Shown one piece after another: positions 21,794-34,205 of a stretch of 64,000 nucleotides of DNA; position 1 is the first letter of the stretch, and every line of letters starts with the position of its first letter. The translations under genes were made by a program, and so were the position numbers. Below the pieces are notes generated by a model. The model searched no databases and was not told the DNA's origin. It saw nothing but the letters and a program-made list of their open reading frames with translations. This stretch comes from Halocafeteria seosinensis (taxonomy: Eukaryota; Sar; Bigyra; Bicosoecida), in contig LVLI01000063.1 in the NCBI GenBank assembly GCA_001687465.1, positions 1 through 64,000 of the forward strand, in the 5' to 3' direction.

Positions 21794-23052
21794 TTAATCT
21801 CGCCATTCTTCATCTTGCGGAATCGTACTACGCTTTTGGTAATCCCGAATCACAGGATTCCACACCATGTCTTCATCTTGAGAGGGGTCGGCCGGATTGA
21901 ATGAAAACAATGGGCCGTTCCCTGTTTGGGAGTTTTTCTTTTGTTCCTTTGCGAGTCTTGCACGCTTTGTCTTCCTGCCTTCCATTAATTGTTCTTCCTC
22001 CGGGGAAGTCCCCAAGACGGCTAATTCCTCACTCTGAGCACCATTGTAAGACTGCGAAGAAGCTCGCTTATTCATCGCCGAGCCTTCCACTTGAGAGGCT
22101 ACGGACTTCAATTGATAGCCTCCATTCTCCAATTTGGAGAGTTCCGCCGTGCAATGCAAGAAGTCATTGCATTCTGTTAGTTTTTCGTCCGTGTGTTGTA
22201 TCTCTCGCTGACAGTCTTCAATTTTCAAGTTTAGTGTCGTAAGCAACTCTTGTCGTAGGGATGAGTTTTCTACTGCGCACACCTTTTTATTATTCGCAAC
22301 GTGCTCTATTTCGTCCAATGTTTTCAAAAAGTCATTCAATTCCTCCCAGGATTCGATCTCCTCAATGGGCTTGGACAACGTCCCAGCTAAGTCTTCCGGT
22401 ACCTCTTCGGCGTATTTCTCGTTACACCACCGAGTTACGTCGTAGCGGAAGTTAGCATCTGCGAGCATTTCATTAAGAGAGGCGCCAGCGCACCGTGTAG
22501 TAGCGGACGGTACCTTGTCCAAAGAAACCAGCTCCTTTCGAGAACCACTTCGACGAGATGCACCATCCAGCTTTGCGGTGGCAGATGGATTATCCAACGC
22601 ATCATTGATCGTTTGCAACATTGATTTCGAAACAACTTCTCTCTCTTGCCAAACGTTAGTCATGCGCTTTAGCTTTTGTTGCAGTTTTGGGGAAATGCTC
22701 AGCGCACGTTGGAAGGCTGTTGGCATTTTCTGCAGTAAAAACGCACGAACATAATTCGGAATTCCCTACTGGAAAAAGCACGTGGCGCACGTGTCATACG
22801 TACTTCGGCAAAAGACAAGATATACTGCTGCTGCTTCTTTGCTTTGGCTTTCTGCATCACATCATTCGCGACATACAAGAGCGGCAGTAACTTCTCCTCG
22901 GATTTCGTTGAGCACATAGAGTTAAACACAGCCTCCCAGGTCTGTACACAGTCCTCCGGAGTCATCATCATCATGTACCGGGAGACACCCATGATTTTAT
23001 CCTGCGTAGCCTCGATTTGATGGAGATGTCGAGTCAGTGTTTCCGTGCTCAT
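21794..23052 (-). CDS. RPRD1/Rtt103-like CID protein (RNA polymerase II CTD binding)
   Basis: Two exons: 22804-23052 and 21794-22765, 406 residues. The N-terminal CTD-interacting domain covers about residues 1-130: LTRHLHQIEATQDKIMGVSR, VQTWEAVFNSM, LPLLYVANDVMQKAK, then after the splice ALSISPKLQQKLKRMTNVWQ. This is the signature of Rtt103/RPRD1/Pcf11-type CIDs that bind phosphorylated Pol II CTD during termination. A coiled coil follows (about 225-290), as in RPRD1A/B, where it mediates dimerisation, and the C-terminus is polar with WNPVIRDYQKRS. The intron is only 38 nt (gtacgt...cagtag) yet needed to keep the CID continuous. Shares a narrow upstream region with no obvious partner. Confidence 0.85.
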
Positions 23053-23789
23053 TATTTTCGATTCCTTTTAGTTATTTCAAGTCTGCTCACACAACTAGGC
23101 CAAAATTGATCCAAATAGGTACAAGGGAAACAATGACACCAACATGTGCATCCATTTTAATTCTTACTTGGTGTACGTGATAGTGTGTATAATGCCTGTT
23201 TCAGATCCAGGGGATTTACTGCATGGCGTAGGCTTCCTTTCCTCCTTTTTCTGTCCATTCACTCCTTTTTTCAGAGCAGTCCACACCGATATCAGACAGC
23301 CGATACAATGTACAAAGCGAATAACGAAATTCAATGAGACCACAGATCGAAGGCTCATCAGGGTCATCCAGCAAATGTGGATGGACGCTGCGTTCGGTCG
23401 GGCCCGGCCGGGTCTTCGGCCCGGATAGTGGGAAGCGAACGACCTCCAGAGTCCATTAAGCTGGTTTTCGACAGTAATGGGATATATTTTTTGTGGCATT
23501 TTTCAATGCGGGTAGCCAAGCTTGCCCGGATGTGTGTGTTGTGAGGTGGATCGCGGTTTGCAATTCGGGATAGTTTTCACGTCAGAGAGCAATTTATCGA
23601 GGAATTTGTTGACAAGAAGCGTCATTTACCAATTATTTCAGACAAGTACTAGCTCCAATATTCACGTTACTAGGAGGGATCAGTACTCTCGGAAGCTTTG
23701 ACGCACGCTAAGATCCGATGTCGTAGGGAAAGGTTCATTTTCGTCGTCGCCAGGTGGTAACGTGAAGGGCTATCTATCATACAGCAACA
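23053..23789. other. Intergenic region with a GC-rich hairpin
   Basis: Between divergent genes (RPRD1-like minus, ankyrin/FN3 plus), so both promoters should be here. At about 23398-23425 is a very GC-rich stretch with short inverted repeats (CCGGG/CCCGG around TCTTCGG). No other feature was recognised. Confidence 0.4.
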
Positions 23790-26700
23790 ATGGCGAAATT
23801 TCTGGAAGCAGCTTACAACGGCGATGTGGATACCCTAGATCAACTCTATGAAGGACCAAGAAGTCAAGAGTATACCACTGCTAATACCTCGTTTCAGTTC
23901 CCCTCGACTACTAGCAGTGCGGGCCGCGAAGGTCAGCAGGACCCACCCCAAATCCAAGGAGAAGCTTCCAACAGAACCTTGTCTTCGCCCTCATCTAGCT
24001 CCGGAAAAGGTAGCAAGCAGCAGCAGCAGAGCAAGGAGGTAGACACAAAAAATGCAGTGCATATCGCTGCAAATCGTGGAAACACACTAGCAGTGCGTTG
24101 GATGCTGCAAAATGAATTTGATGTACATAGGAAGACTAAAGTAAGTTGCTGCCACTCTCCGTACGGTATCGTTTATGTTTTATGGAGTTCTACTTCTCAA
24201 TCTCTACAGAAAGGGGCCACGGCGTTTCTTCTCGCTTGTTATGGGGGGCACCAGGAGACCGCGGAAGAACTACTGAGACACGGTGCTAGCCCTGACGATG
24301 CTGATTATGTAAGTAACTACTTGTTATTGGGTAGTATTTTGCTTCAAGAATTTACCAGAACTGAAATTTGCTGGCTTTTCGGTTTTATGCTCAGCTTGGT
24401 CGAAATGCACTTCACTTGGCGTCTCTCGGAGGCCACGTTTCTCTATCCAAGTGGCTCGTGGAGACATGTTCTTTCTCCGTAGAAGCACAAAGTCGGAACC
24501 ACATGCAGCCGCTGCATTTTGCCGCCTTGGCTGGGCATCTGCCAATAGTAAAGTGGCTAGTAGAGGAAAAGGGGTGCTCAGTAGAGGTAGTCTCCAGTGA
24601 GGGGTTGTCCCCCGCTCTATTTGCTGGTGCGCAAGGCAACTTAGAAGTGCTACAGTATTTGCTTTCGAGAGGGAATAACCCACGCCTGTGTGATAAGATG
24701 GGGAGAACGTTACTCCACCTAGCAAGCGCGAATGGCCGTACAGATGTCGTCTTCTCACTCCTGCAAAATTATGGTTTGGATCCTCATCAGAAAGATTCCA
24801 AGGGGAACAGTCCTCTGGAACTTACCGAGGAGTCCCTGAAACTGGAATCAATCAGATCTAACGCCGGCAAACGTCGCACCTTTAAACAAATACATCAGCA
24901 TTTGCGGAATGCTGCATCACCACCAAGCACGCCTGTTTTGCTTGAGGCAGGAGAATCTGAAGATGGGGTGGTGAGAGTGAAGTGGAAAATTCCACAAAGG
25001 ACACCCTGTGTCCCTCCAATTGAATCTTACCAAGTACAGTCGTCAAAAGAATGGTCTCTTGCAGCTTCTAAGGAAATTGTTGTAAGCAATAAGGATGTCA
25101 GCGTACTCAATGAGGCCGGCAAGGAACAGTCCGAAGACGGGGATGACACCGGTGATGTAACCATGTATACAGATATACCATTACCTAAAGGTCTCTTTAC
25201 GTTTAGGATTAGAGCCCAGAACAAAAATGGGTATGGCTCGTACTCCAATAAAATATCTGAAGTCCAGGTTGGACAATCTAGTCCAACTAAGCCGAAAAAG
25301 GATGCTCAGTCGACTCCTGACAGACCCCAGGGGGTGCCAGTTAACGGGGCTTCGCCAGAAGTAGTACCTCCAAGACCCGCACAGACGTTGCCCTCCCTTC
25401 CGAGAGTGGATGTCACTGACGAGGGATATAAAGAATTATTTAATGCTGCTGCCGCGGGGCGCATTCAAGAGCTATCCAATTTGTTCAAACGCGGAGTTAA
25501 TCTTGCTGTTGCGAAAGCGGATGATGGAAGAACTCCTCTGCACGTGGCGGCTAAAAAAGGGCACGTGAGAGCGGTAAGATGGCTAGTAAACGCGTCTGTT
25601 CCGTTACAGGCTGTTGACGACTACGGCGCTACAGCATTTTTGCTGTCCGTGGTGTCGGGACGCACTTTAGTGGCTATTGAACTGCACAAACACGGTGCGA
25701 ACCTTGATGATGCGGATCGGAATGGCTATAATGCGTTAGCTTACGCTATTATTAAAGAGCAATACCATTTATTCAGGTGGCTTCTAGAGGCAGGTGCATC
25801 CAGTACAACTAGGAAAGGGCATTTCGTGGACATCTTCGAAATTATCAGAAAGCGCGCAAAGCAAGAATGGCATTGTACTCTGAACGCAATGATAGAAGCT
25901 TCTCGAGATATACCGCCTACACCACCCCCTCCAGTTCCTGTGGACAGCTCGCGTTTTTCCATCTTTGCCGCAGCCCCACGTATACCCAGTTCTGAGTACC
26001 CAGCTGGAACCACCCCTGTTGAGGAAGTGGAGTTTCAATATTGCAGGAAAATCTCGTTGAATCCTTTTTGGGAAACGGTTGAAGAAAAAATATCTGTTTC
26101 GAATGACTTCAGTGAGTACGTGTATGGGGGCAAGTATATGGCCTCTTTCGACCAGAACAATTCAGGTAATGTGCCTATGAATGGAACTCTGTTGCCGAAC
26201 CCCGTGGAGGGTATCTACGGGGCTGTAATAATTCATAACTTAGTGGTTAACGTCTCCTATTTACTAAGGATGAGAGTACGCAACAAACGTGGATGGAGCG
26301 AATTCAGCGTAAAGTCAGAGGAAATAGCGACGCGCAAAAGTGAAGACCGGCATCCAATTCTCAGGGATCCTTTAATGATGAAGCTACGGAATGAGATCGC
26401 ACAAGTGGAAGCACGCTCTGGCAAAATGGGCGTTCAGCGAATAATTAACTTATCTCAAGGGGAGCTTCAAAATGCTGCCAGAAGGGGTGATGATCTTCTA
26501 TTGAGTACCCATCCAAGCACGGTAGCAGTTCGGAATTGTTTGGTTAAAGTAGTCTGCACAAAACTCAATGTTCAGGAGGATGATATGGTCAGTTTGCTAC
26601 AGGAGTCTCTCGAGGGTGGACAGCAGATTACCGACTGGGAAGACGAATCAGATAATGCGAAGCAGTGCAAGCTTAACTATATCCACTTGCTCTATGTTGC

Positions 26701-28060
26701 ATGTAATAGCGGTAACGTTGGGCTAGTGCGCAAACTACTTGGTGTCCGTCTATTATCCCCCAGACAGGAGGGTATCGAACCAATGTGGCTAACGACACAG
26801 TGGACGCACTATGCTTATACCAGTATTCAGACAATTTACAGTTTCTTGGGCAAGTTGGAATCCTGTGCTTTCTCCTTACTTCAGGCTGCCGCGGCAGCAG
26901 ACGTGAAGTTGCTTTCTGATGAGGATAGTATCACTTCATTCAAAGCCACTTTTCTTTATCTAGCGGTTACTCAATTCTGCAGCCAATCAACCGTCGACTA
27001 TAATCCTGATGCTCCGGACTCATCCGTACAGGGGTTGATGGCGAATCTCGAAGCCTGCGATGGCTGTGACATAGTTGAAAAGCTCATCAAGGCCGATAAC
27101 GGTTACAGCATCCCACAACTGGCTTCTTTGACTGGAAATATCGCTGTTCTGGAAGTTTTGGGCCAGCTTTCTACCCCAATGCAGAATATTGAAAAAGACG
27201 CCGAACACCCCATATTCTTTTCCTGTGTTGCACCGGCGCTGATGTGCGAGAGGAAGAGTGGCTCCATTTGTTCTTCTTTGCAGTTCTGGATTGCTTATGA
27301 TGAATCACTACTTGAGTTAAGAGATAATGCAGGACGTAATCTTACGCATATATGCGCTGGGGCCGGAGATATTGACAAGTTGCGTTATTTGGAATCGTTG
27401 AAAGGGTGCCATGACTTGTGGTATCAAAGAGACGAACGAGGGTGGTACACTATCCACTACGCGGTTTGCTCAGAGTCATCGACATGCGTCGCATGGCTGC
27501 TTCATCTCTATATGCTCAGAGGCGATTTACCGGAGAATTGTGTCAGTAGCTTAGAAGGTTTTGCTCAGAAGCGAGGGAACCCAATGTGCACGTATTTAGT
27601 AGATACCTGGTCTGCGCCTCCACAGGTTCTTCATATGTATTTTGACACGTCCCAAGGCTCGATACTCCAGCTGGGCTGGAGTCTTTCCCCTGTTCCCCCT
27701 GTCACCGATGAGCTGAAGGTTCCTCAGTGGCCAGTGGAAGAAATGGAAATTCAGATGGCTCCTTGCAACCCTGAACTGCTGAGCGTTGAGGACGGCGAAC
27801 TCGTGGGTGGGTGGTTGGATGTGGACATCACGAAATTGCTTGCACATCCTTCGAAACTAGCCAGGTCGTGTTTCGCGTTCGATCGTCCCAGTGAGAATGG
27901 CTTGATATCTCTGGCTGTTGATTCTGAGAGAATCCGTTCAGGTGCGCCTTGTTTTCTTCGGCTGCGAGGTAGAACCAGACGGGGTTGGAGCTGTTTTACG
28001 ACTTGGAGTGAAGTCCGTTTTGAAGGGGTACCGCAGGGAGAGCAATCCACGGGTGAATGA
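23790..28060 (+). CDS. Ankyrin-repeat / fibronectin-III protein
   Basis: Three exons: 23790-24140, 24210-24308 and 24395-28060, encoding 1371 residues. The two small introns are phase 0 and cut between ankyrin repeats. Ankyrin repeats occupy about residues 80-330 (GATAFLLACYGGHQETAEEL, GRNALHLASLGGHVSLSKWL, GRTLLHLASANGRTDVVFSL). An FN3-like domain follows (about 360-470; ending FTFRIRAQNKNGYGSYSNKI), then a second ankyrin block (GRTPLHVAAKKGHVRAVRWL), a second FN3-like domain (YLLRMRVRNKRGWSEF), further ankyrin-like repeats with insertions, and a C-terminal segment ending in a third FN3-like pattern (FLRLRGRTRRGWSCF). No membrane segment or catalytic domain was seen, so a scaffolding role is inferred. 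The alternating ANK-FN3 arrangement is not one I can match to a named family. Confidence 0.8.
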
Positions 28061-28572
28061 TGAGCCCAATGCCCGTCCTAGAGACTAGCAAAGTATTTGT
28101 TCCGTTTTGCTTTTCTGCCATAAACTAATTGACGTATGAACCTAGCCAACAGAATACACGAAGATGTCTGCCGATATTCATAGACTGCTGATACCTGAGT
28201 GAGTGATGCAGGAGCCTTCCTGGTGCAGTATTCAACATGCAGACCATGCCCGAGTCCAACAAATTCCCACTCGTATTCCCCACGCGCAACTGATTGTGGA
28301 CGGTGGTACTACAACTTGTCAAGTCAGTTAGTTCGGTTCTTGGTCGCACGAAGTGCGACCGACAAACGCAGTACAACGGTAACCTCTTCTTGCGACAGCA
28401 GCTGGTCGAAAGTTGTTGCTGTTAATGATGGGTGTTTGTTACTGTATTCACGTTTAATAAAGCAGTGGTGCTCTTCTCTTCCATTGTATCTGCGCACGCA
28501 TATTCATCGTTATCGCTTTGATACCGCGTCAGTGGTCGTCTTCTTCGAGTAGGAAGTGTGCAAAAACGAAAT
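28061..28572. other. Intergenic region
   Basis: About 510 bp between plus-strand genes. Open frames of 83-117 codons occur on both strands and overlap each other, without coding character. Nothing recognised. Confidence 0.4.
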
Positions 28573-31500
28573 ATGCCTTTAGTTTCGCCTACATTCAGCC
28601 AGACAGCCGCGGCGGCTGCTCGCGCTAATCCGAGTATATTTGCGCTGGGGGACACCCCGCAACACGTTCCTTGCAGCGATGATTCTGGAGTGATGGACAA
28701 GAATGACCACCATAGTGCAATCGATGGTAATTTCAGCTACTCTGCTACAAGTGTGGATGAGAACCAAGGTTTATCCGATATCTCCTTAGGGCCCATCGAA
28801 TTCGAAACACAGGAGATTCCGGACGTCGATAACTACGACAGTGAACTCCAGACACTCCTCTCGCTCTCCAATGAATTAGCCGACATTGTTCGACGGGGAC
28901 AACGCTACGTCGACAAGCTGTATTCGTACCGGGGATGCACTATGTCCATTCCTCAGGTTCCCCATGGTGAGGAATCGAGATCGCATGAACTACATACGAA
29001 GGTGTTCCAGACTCTGCGTCCGCGCGTGGAAATACTCTATGAAGTAACGGATTTCAAAGATGAGGTGAAGCAAATGATTTCCTATGCTGTGGAGGAACTC
29101 GCTTCTGACAAATACACCGTAAGTCTTTACCACCGGAAGCTACTTTCGCCTATAGCTTGGCACCGTAAAACTTTGGTTTAACGGGCGAGTACTACGGTTC
29201 AGGTTATTCCCTCTCACATCGGAAGATTGCTGACGCTACTATTCGATATAGCACTCAAAATAGATACTCTGAAAGACGTCAAATCCGGTGTGAAGAATGA
29301 AATGAGTCAATTTAAAAGGTAATGGGCGCTTTATTGTGGTTCCTGGTATGTAGCTAAACATTTCTGAATTGTACGGGATTCTGCGTCGGATGTTCAGGTC
29401 GTTCACGGTTGTTCGCTCGGACGTGGAAGACGCGGAACTGATTGATGCCAGGAATCAAAACACTCAACAGTTTTTGAATACCCCTGGTGTGTTCTTGCAT
29501 GAGTTGAATCAAGAGCTCAAGGAGTCTACAGGGTGTGTGCTTTGCTGTCCTTGCGTTGTTGGAATATGCGTTGTTCACGTAAGCGGAATTTTCCAGGTAC
29601 AAAATGGTTCTTAAGACGTTGCTTCGTAATGTTCTAGGGAGGATTCAGGAGGGGAATTATACCAGTCCGTCAGAAAAACACCACAACATCCGCAGCCTAG
29701 GAATTCTTTTTGTCTTGGTGGATGAGATTCCTGGTAAGTGATACAGTGTAATCTCAGAACAGTGCGCGTTAAACTCGCATGTCCACCGGCTACACCTGTA
29801 CTCTCCAGAGCATACTGATAGGCAACGAAAAGGCTCAGTATTTACCGATAGAGAAATTGAGCTGAGCGAGATCTACAAAGTTTTTAAAACTTACCCGGTA
29901 GGTTTAGCTACATACTTACTTTCTCTCTTCGGAGTATGCAATCCTCCGAATATTTCCACAGATAGTTCCTCTCGTATGGGATATCCCTTTGCAAATGAGG
30001 CTATTGATCACGAGTGTAAGTCTCAATGGCCTGTAGTTGAGTGCGCAATCAAAGCATAGTGGGATTGTGTGTGCACCATTCAGGCAAAGTCCGGCACTGA
30101 TGCTGATTACGAAGCTGCGCTTGGGTCCGACTCCCAACAGCAAGAGGCTAAGTCAAACTTAAGCGTTGCAAAACATTGGCAGACAATGCGGGAACAACAT
30201 CAAGCGTTGATGGTGCGCCTCACGAACGTGATCGCCAGGGTGAAACGCGAAAACATATTTGGAAACACGTTAGGAGCAGACCTGCCAGGAGAACCACCTA
30301 GTATTGTAAAGGAAACTTGGAACGTAGGTAGACTTAATAATTGTCAAATCACATAAAGTTGGCAAATAACACCCCTTGCTTGGTGACTTGGCAGGTCGTC
30401 GTAGAAGCGTTACAGCTTCTATCCTCGTGGAGTTCGCTGCTACTGGAAGAGAACGCCATTAAGCATGTCAGCTTGAGCCCAAACAAAGATCCTAAGTCCC
30501 CCTATTTGGAGTACGAGCGTGCAATACGGTATAACTATACGCACGAAGAAAAGATTATCCTCGTGGACATGGTAGGGATGATCAAGTCCACTGCCTCATC
30601 TCTCACGAATGCGCGAAACGAGCTGGATCCTGTGCTTCGACTCCACTGTTTCACATCGATCCAGTGGTTCGCTCATGGACTTACCACCGACCAGATGACG
30701 AAGGTATGCTCTCTCAATACCCGAATCAGCTACGTTGGGCTGACGAAGACCGTTGACTGCAGGCTCTTAGACAAGGTGACAAAGAAATATATCCTGCGAT
30801 CAAACGGGTTCGGACTATTGCAGCGGAGTGGAGTGAAGCATTCCATGGTGACTCAAGCGCTCAAGAAAATCAGCATATGTATGTTCTCGATGAATTGGCT
30901 GTTTCAGATGCTAATTCCACCTCGCTATGTCGATTACCCTGCAGGAACGATGCTCGCTACAAGAAAAAGGGTAGCACCATCAAAAAGACTCCCACCAACC
31001 TCCCTTCGGGTCGCGTAGTTGGTTTACACCCTGCTCAAAACTACAGTCTGCGAACCGCTATCGAACTACTAGTGGACCCTGGGAGCAAGTATATGGAAGG
31101 AGGCACTGGATTATTATCTCGGAAGAAACCGATGATGCGCGAAGGTAAAATCGAAATGTTCCGAGAGTTTAATCGAGAGCTTGCGCATTTCGCACCTGTG
31201 TTGGAGCTTTGTGGTGCCGTCCGCGAAGCCACCAACCTCGGAGCGCTGTGGTTTCGTGAAGCTTATGTCGAACGGTAAGTGTTGCTGGGGGAAGCATCAC
31301 CTCCGCCCTGCCTTACCAATTTTCTTGGAAGAATGCAGATGTCAAGTTGTCCAATTTCCTGTAGAATGTTCTCTGCCTTGGATTCTTCTCGATACATGCG
31401 TTGACGGCGGCAATAACTCGTTCATCTGGAATGTCTTCTATATATTCGACGTGTATAACGATGCAACCCAAGTATCACTGTACGAATTCCGAAAGCAGCA

Positions 31501-33872
31501 TCTCTTCGATGAGATCGAGGCAGAAGTTAACCTGGCCTTCGATCAATTCTCCTACCTCTTGTCGGAGAGTGTCTTTGAGAATGCGAAGAAAGCTGCAGCT
31601 GTAGATGTAAGTCATGCTCTTGAAGTGCCCAATCTTCTTGAACACCACTACTAGTTAGGTGCTGCAGATGTTCTCTCCTGAAAGTAAGAAGCACTGGGGG
31701 CAGTATGCATCTCTACTGAGAAAGCATGATATGCCATTGAACATCAAAGCTAGCACAAGAGGGAAAACTGACTCTCCAAGTTCCGGACATAAGCTTGATT
31801 TCACCAAGTTCTTGAAAGTTGTATTAAGCCAGCCTAATGTAAATATCCTTGGTCGGAACATTGATTTTTCATTCATTTTGACCCATCATATCAATAAATT
31901 GGTATGTGCGCGAACCGTTTCTGGTCTCAAGGAGTTGACTACAGATGCATGGCTTGCGTTCGCAGGTGCGCCAAGATATCGAGACCGCTTTAGAAACCTT
32001 TGAGGAAGACGTTCTAGCGGGTGTCATTGATTACGACATCATCCTACAGATCGTTAGGAAGTGCCACGGTGAACTCTCCGAATTTCTCCAACTTGACGAA
32101 TTTTCAGTGGTCCTGGAAGAAGTTGAATCGTTTCTCTCCCCCTACAGCGGTCTTTCCCGTTCGCTGCTTCATGTGATTGAGGAAATTGGGATCGATTTGT
32201 TGCCTTACTTTTCTTACTCTACAGTGAATCGGAGGTTTACTCGCACCGGTGGTGCTAACATTCAAAACGAAATTGCTTCGAATGAAACTATGCTGGAAGC
32301 GGTCGCCATTGAGGAGTCGAAAGCGCATTACAGAAAGGGGAATAAAATGAAGTCCCGTCGTTTTCAGATCTTTGGAGCGAATGAAGCTATGGCTCTTGGT
32401 TCCTCTACGCTTTACTTGAGGAATTTCATAGGTATTCAACATGTCGCTGCTATATCCAGGTATGCATGGTCCCCTGCGACTTTTGAGAAGTCTTGATTCT
32501 GGATACGGTTTGCGGTGCTGCTGTTACAGGGTTTGCGGTGCACAGGGAGTGGCACGCCTGGTGAATGAGTTAATTGTGTACATCAAAGAACTTTTGAATA
32601 ACGACTTTGAAGCTTATTTCGGGGTTCTCCTTGACGGTTTACCCCCTACCAGTTTTCCTAGGTATGATCTAGGTTCCTCGGGAGCATACGTTGTTTACGA
32701 AGCCAAACTGAAGGTAAGAGTTGTTCAAGGTCCTCAATGTTGATGGCACTAGTCCTATGACACATTCTGTTTTAAATTTGCAGCCAATGCTAGAGTACGT
32801 TGATCTAAAGCCTTGCGTGTTTCATATGATGAGAAAGATCGGAAACGCTGTAGCTTTTGCTCAACTCTTGGACGGGGTCCTTGCGCGCCATGACTTGCAA
32901 CAGTTTTTCCACCTGTCGCCTTTTATATTCCCCCCCGAACACGCAAAAGGAGGTTCATCATCCAGCGAGAATGAGAAAAGGTACCAGCAGACCCCCTTGC
33001 AGAGAATGACAGAGACATCTGTGCAATTATCCGTAGAGACGGGCGCTTCAAACACTCTCAAGTATCCCCAAGACAATTTCTTAACTGAGATGGCTGTGCA
33101 CTCTCAAAATGTGTATAGCAGCACGAAGTATCCAGTACCAATCCTTGCCCATGTATTACACAGTCTCGCACATATGCTGTATGAAGAAAAGGCGGAGGGA
33201 GACCAGGAGCCACTTGCGAATCGATGGGCTTCCCACGTTGGCTCAGCCACCAATGAAAGTCTCGTTAACTTTGTCGCCGGAGGAAACAGTGCTGAGTTTC
33301 ATCGCCTCTGGTCGACTATTTTGTTTGTATTCTGCATGCCGAGTACAGTATCTGGAGTAGAAGAATCGGGAACGAAGAAGTCAGAAAGCGTCCCGGGTTT
33401 AGACTATCCGGAGTTCGGTGATGGATTCCTTTGGGCAGGTGCCCTCTTGCTTCGGCTGATGAATCAGTGGTCGCGGTTTCGGCTGTACGACTGGACCAGT
33501 CATTGTAAGTACAAATCCTTTTTCCACTGTGAGGCTCATATGATTAAATTTTAACGTGAAGCGCAATGAAATCTTTTCGTCGCAGTGCTGGATATATCTG
33601 ATTACGAAAGCGACGAACTAAGCACTGGTGCTTCAGCATCTCACAGCGCTGATGAGGAATACAAGCGTGCTGCAACCCTCTTCAAGAGAACAGCTGAAAA
33701 AGCGTTGCCTGTACTGGAACAAGCATACGTAATGATGGGCGCTAAGCTTCCTTCACCTCTACCAGACATGAGCGTCGATCTTCACAACTCTGCTTTGAGA
33801 GATTTCGAATTCGACCCCCCGGAAGAAGATACACCAGGTGATAGAGTAGAAGAGAAGTTTGTCGTCAAGTAG
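28573..33872 (+). CDS. CYFIP: CYFIP/Sra-1 (PIR121) subunit of the WAVE regulatory complex
   Basis: Fifteen exons: 28573-29118, 29203-29318, 29398-29532, 29597-29733, 29809-29897, 29962-30015, 30084-30323, 30395-30703, 30763-31274, 31339-31606, 31659-31901, 31966-32459, 32530-32713, 32784-33504 and 33586-33872, giving 1444 residues in one frame. CYFIP binds activated Rac1 and holds WAVE inactive, controlling Arp2/3-driven actin assembly. Diagnostic blocks occur in family order: LEYERAIRYNYTHEEKIILV, PVECSLPWILLD, HLFDEIEAEVNLAFDQFSYL, VNILGRNIDFSFILTHHI, LYLRNFIGIQHVAAISR joined to VCGAQGVARL, AEFHRLWSTILFVFCMP and FGDGFLWAGALL. Length is about 200 residues above animal CYFIP, with a longer Ser/Ala-rich N-terminus and an acidic C-terminal tail. 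Exon 6 is just 54 nt. Confidence 0.93.
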
Positions 33873-34205
33873 TGCAACAAGAGCCTCGTGGACAGTTCCA
33901 CGTCACCAGTACACTTTGTATGCACTTAACCGGTATTGAAAAATGGTTTGGCGGGCTCGAACAGCTTATGATACCACCACGATAGACCCCGTTCTGTATA
34001 TTTTATTGAGTGATTCTTACCATTCCCATTAATTGATCCCTCATATTTTCATTTCGTGTAATACGCATCAGCGGCAGCTCTAAACGTCTAGCCCTCAATG
34101 CTAGCGACCTTTTCTTCTTGTGAATTGTACCGTAGAATGTAAGCATTGAATAAACATGCTTTTACCTCATTTGACTCAATTGGAGAGGAACGCACCAGGA
34201 ATCAA
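33873..34205. other. Convergent intergenic region
   Basis: 3' flanks of CYFIP (+) and the A20/AN1 gene (-); nothing recognised. Confidence 0.4.

Noticed and set aside
23390-23430. GC-rich hairpin as a bacterial-type terminator
   Set aside because: No U-run follows and the context is a eukaryotic intergenic region between divergent genes.
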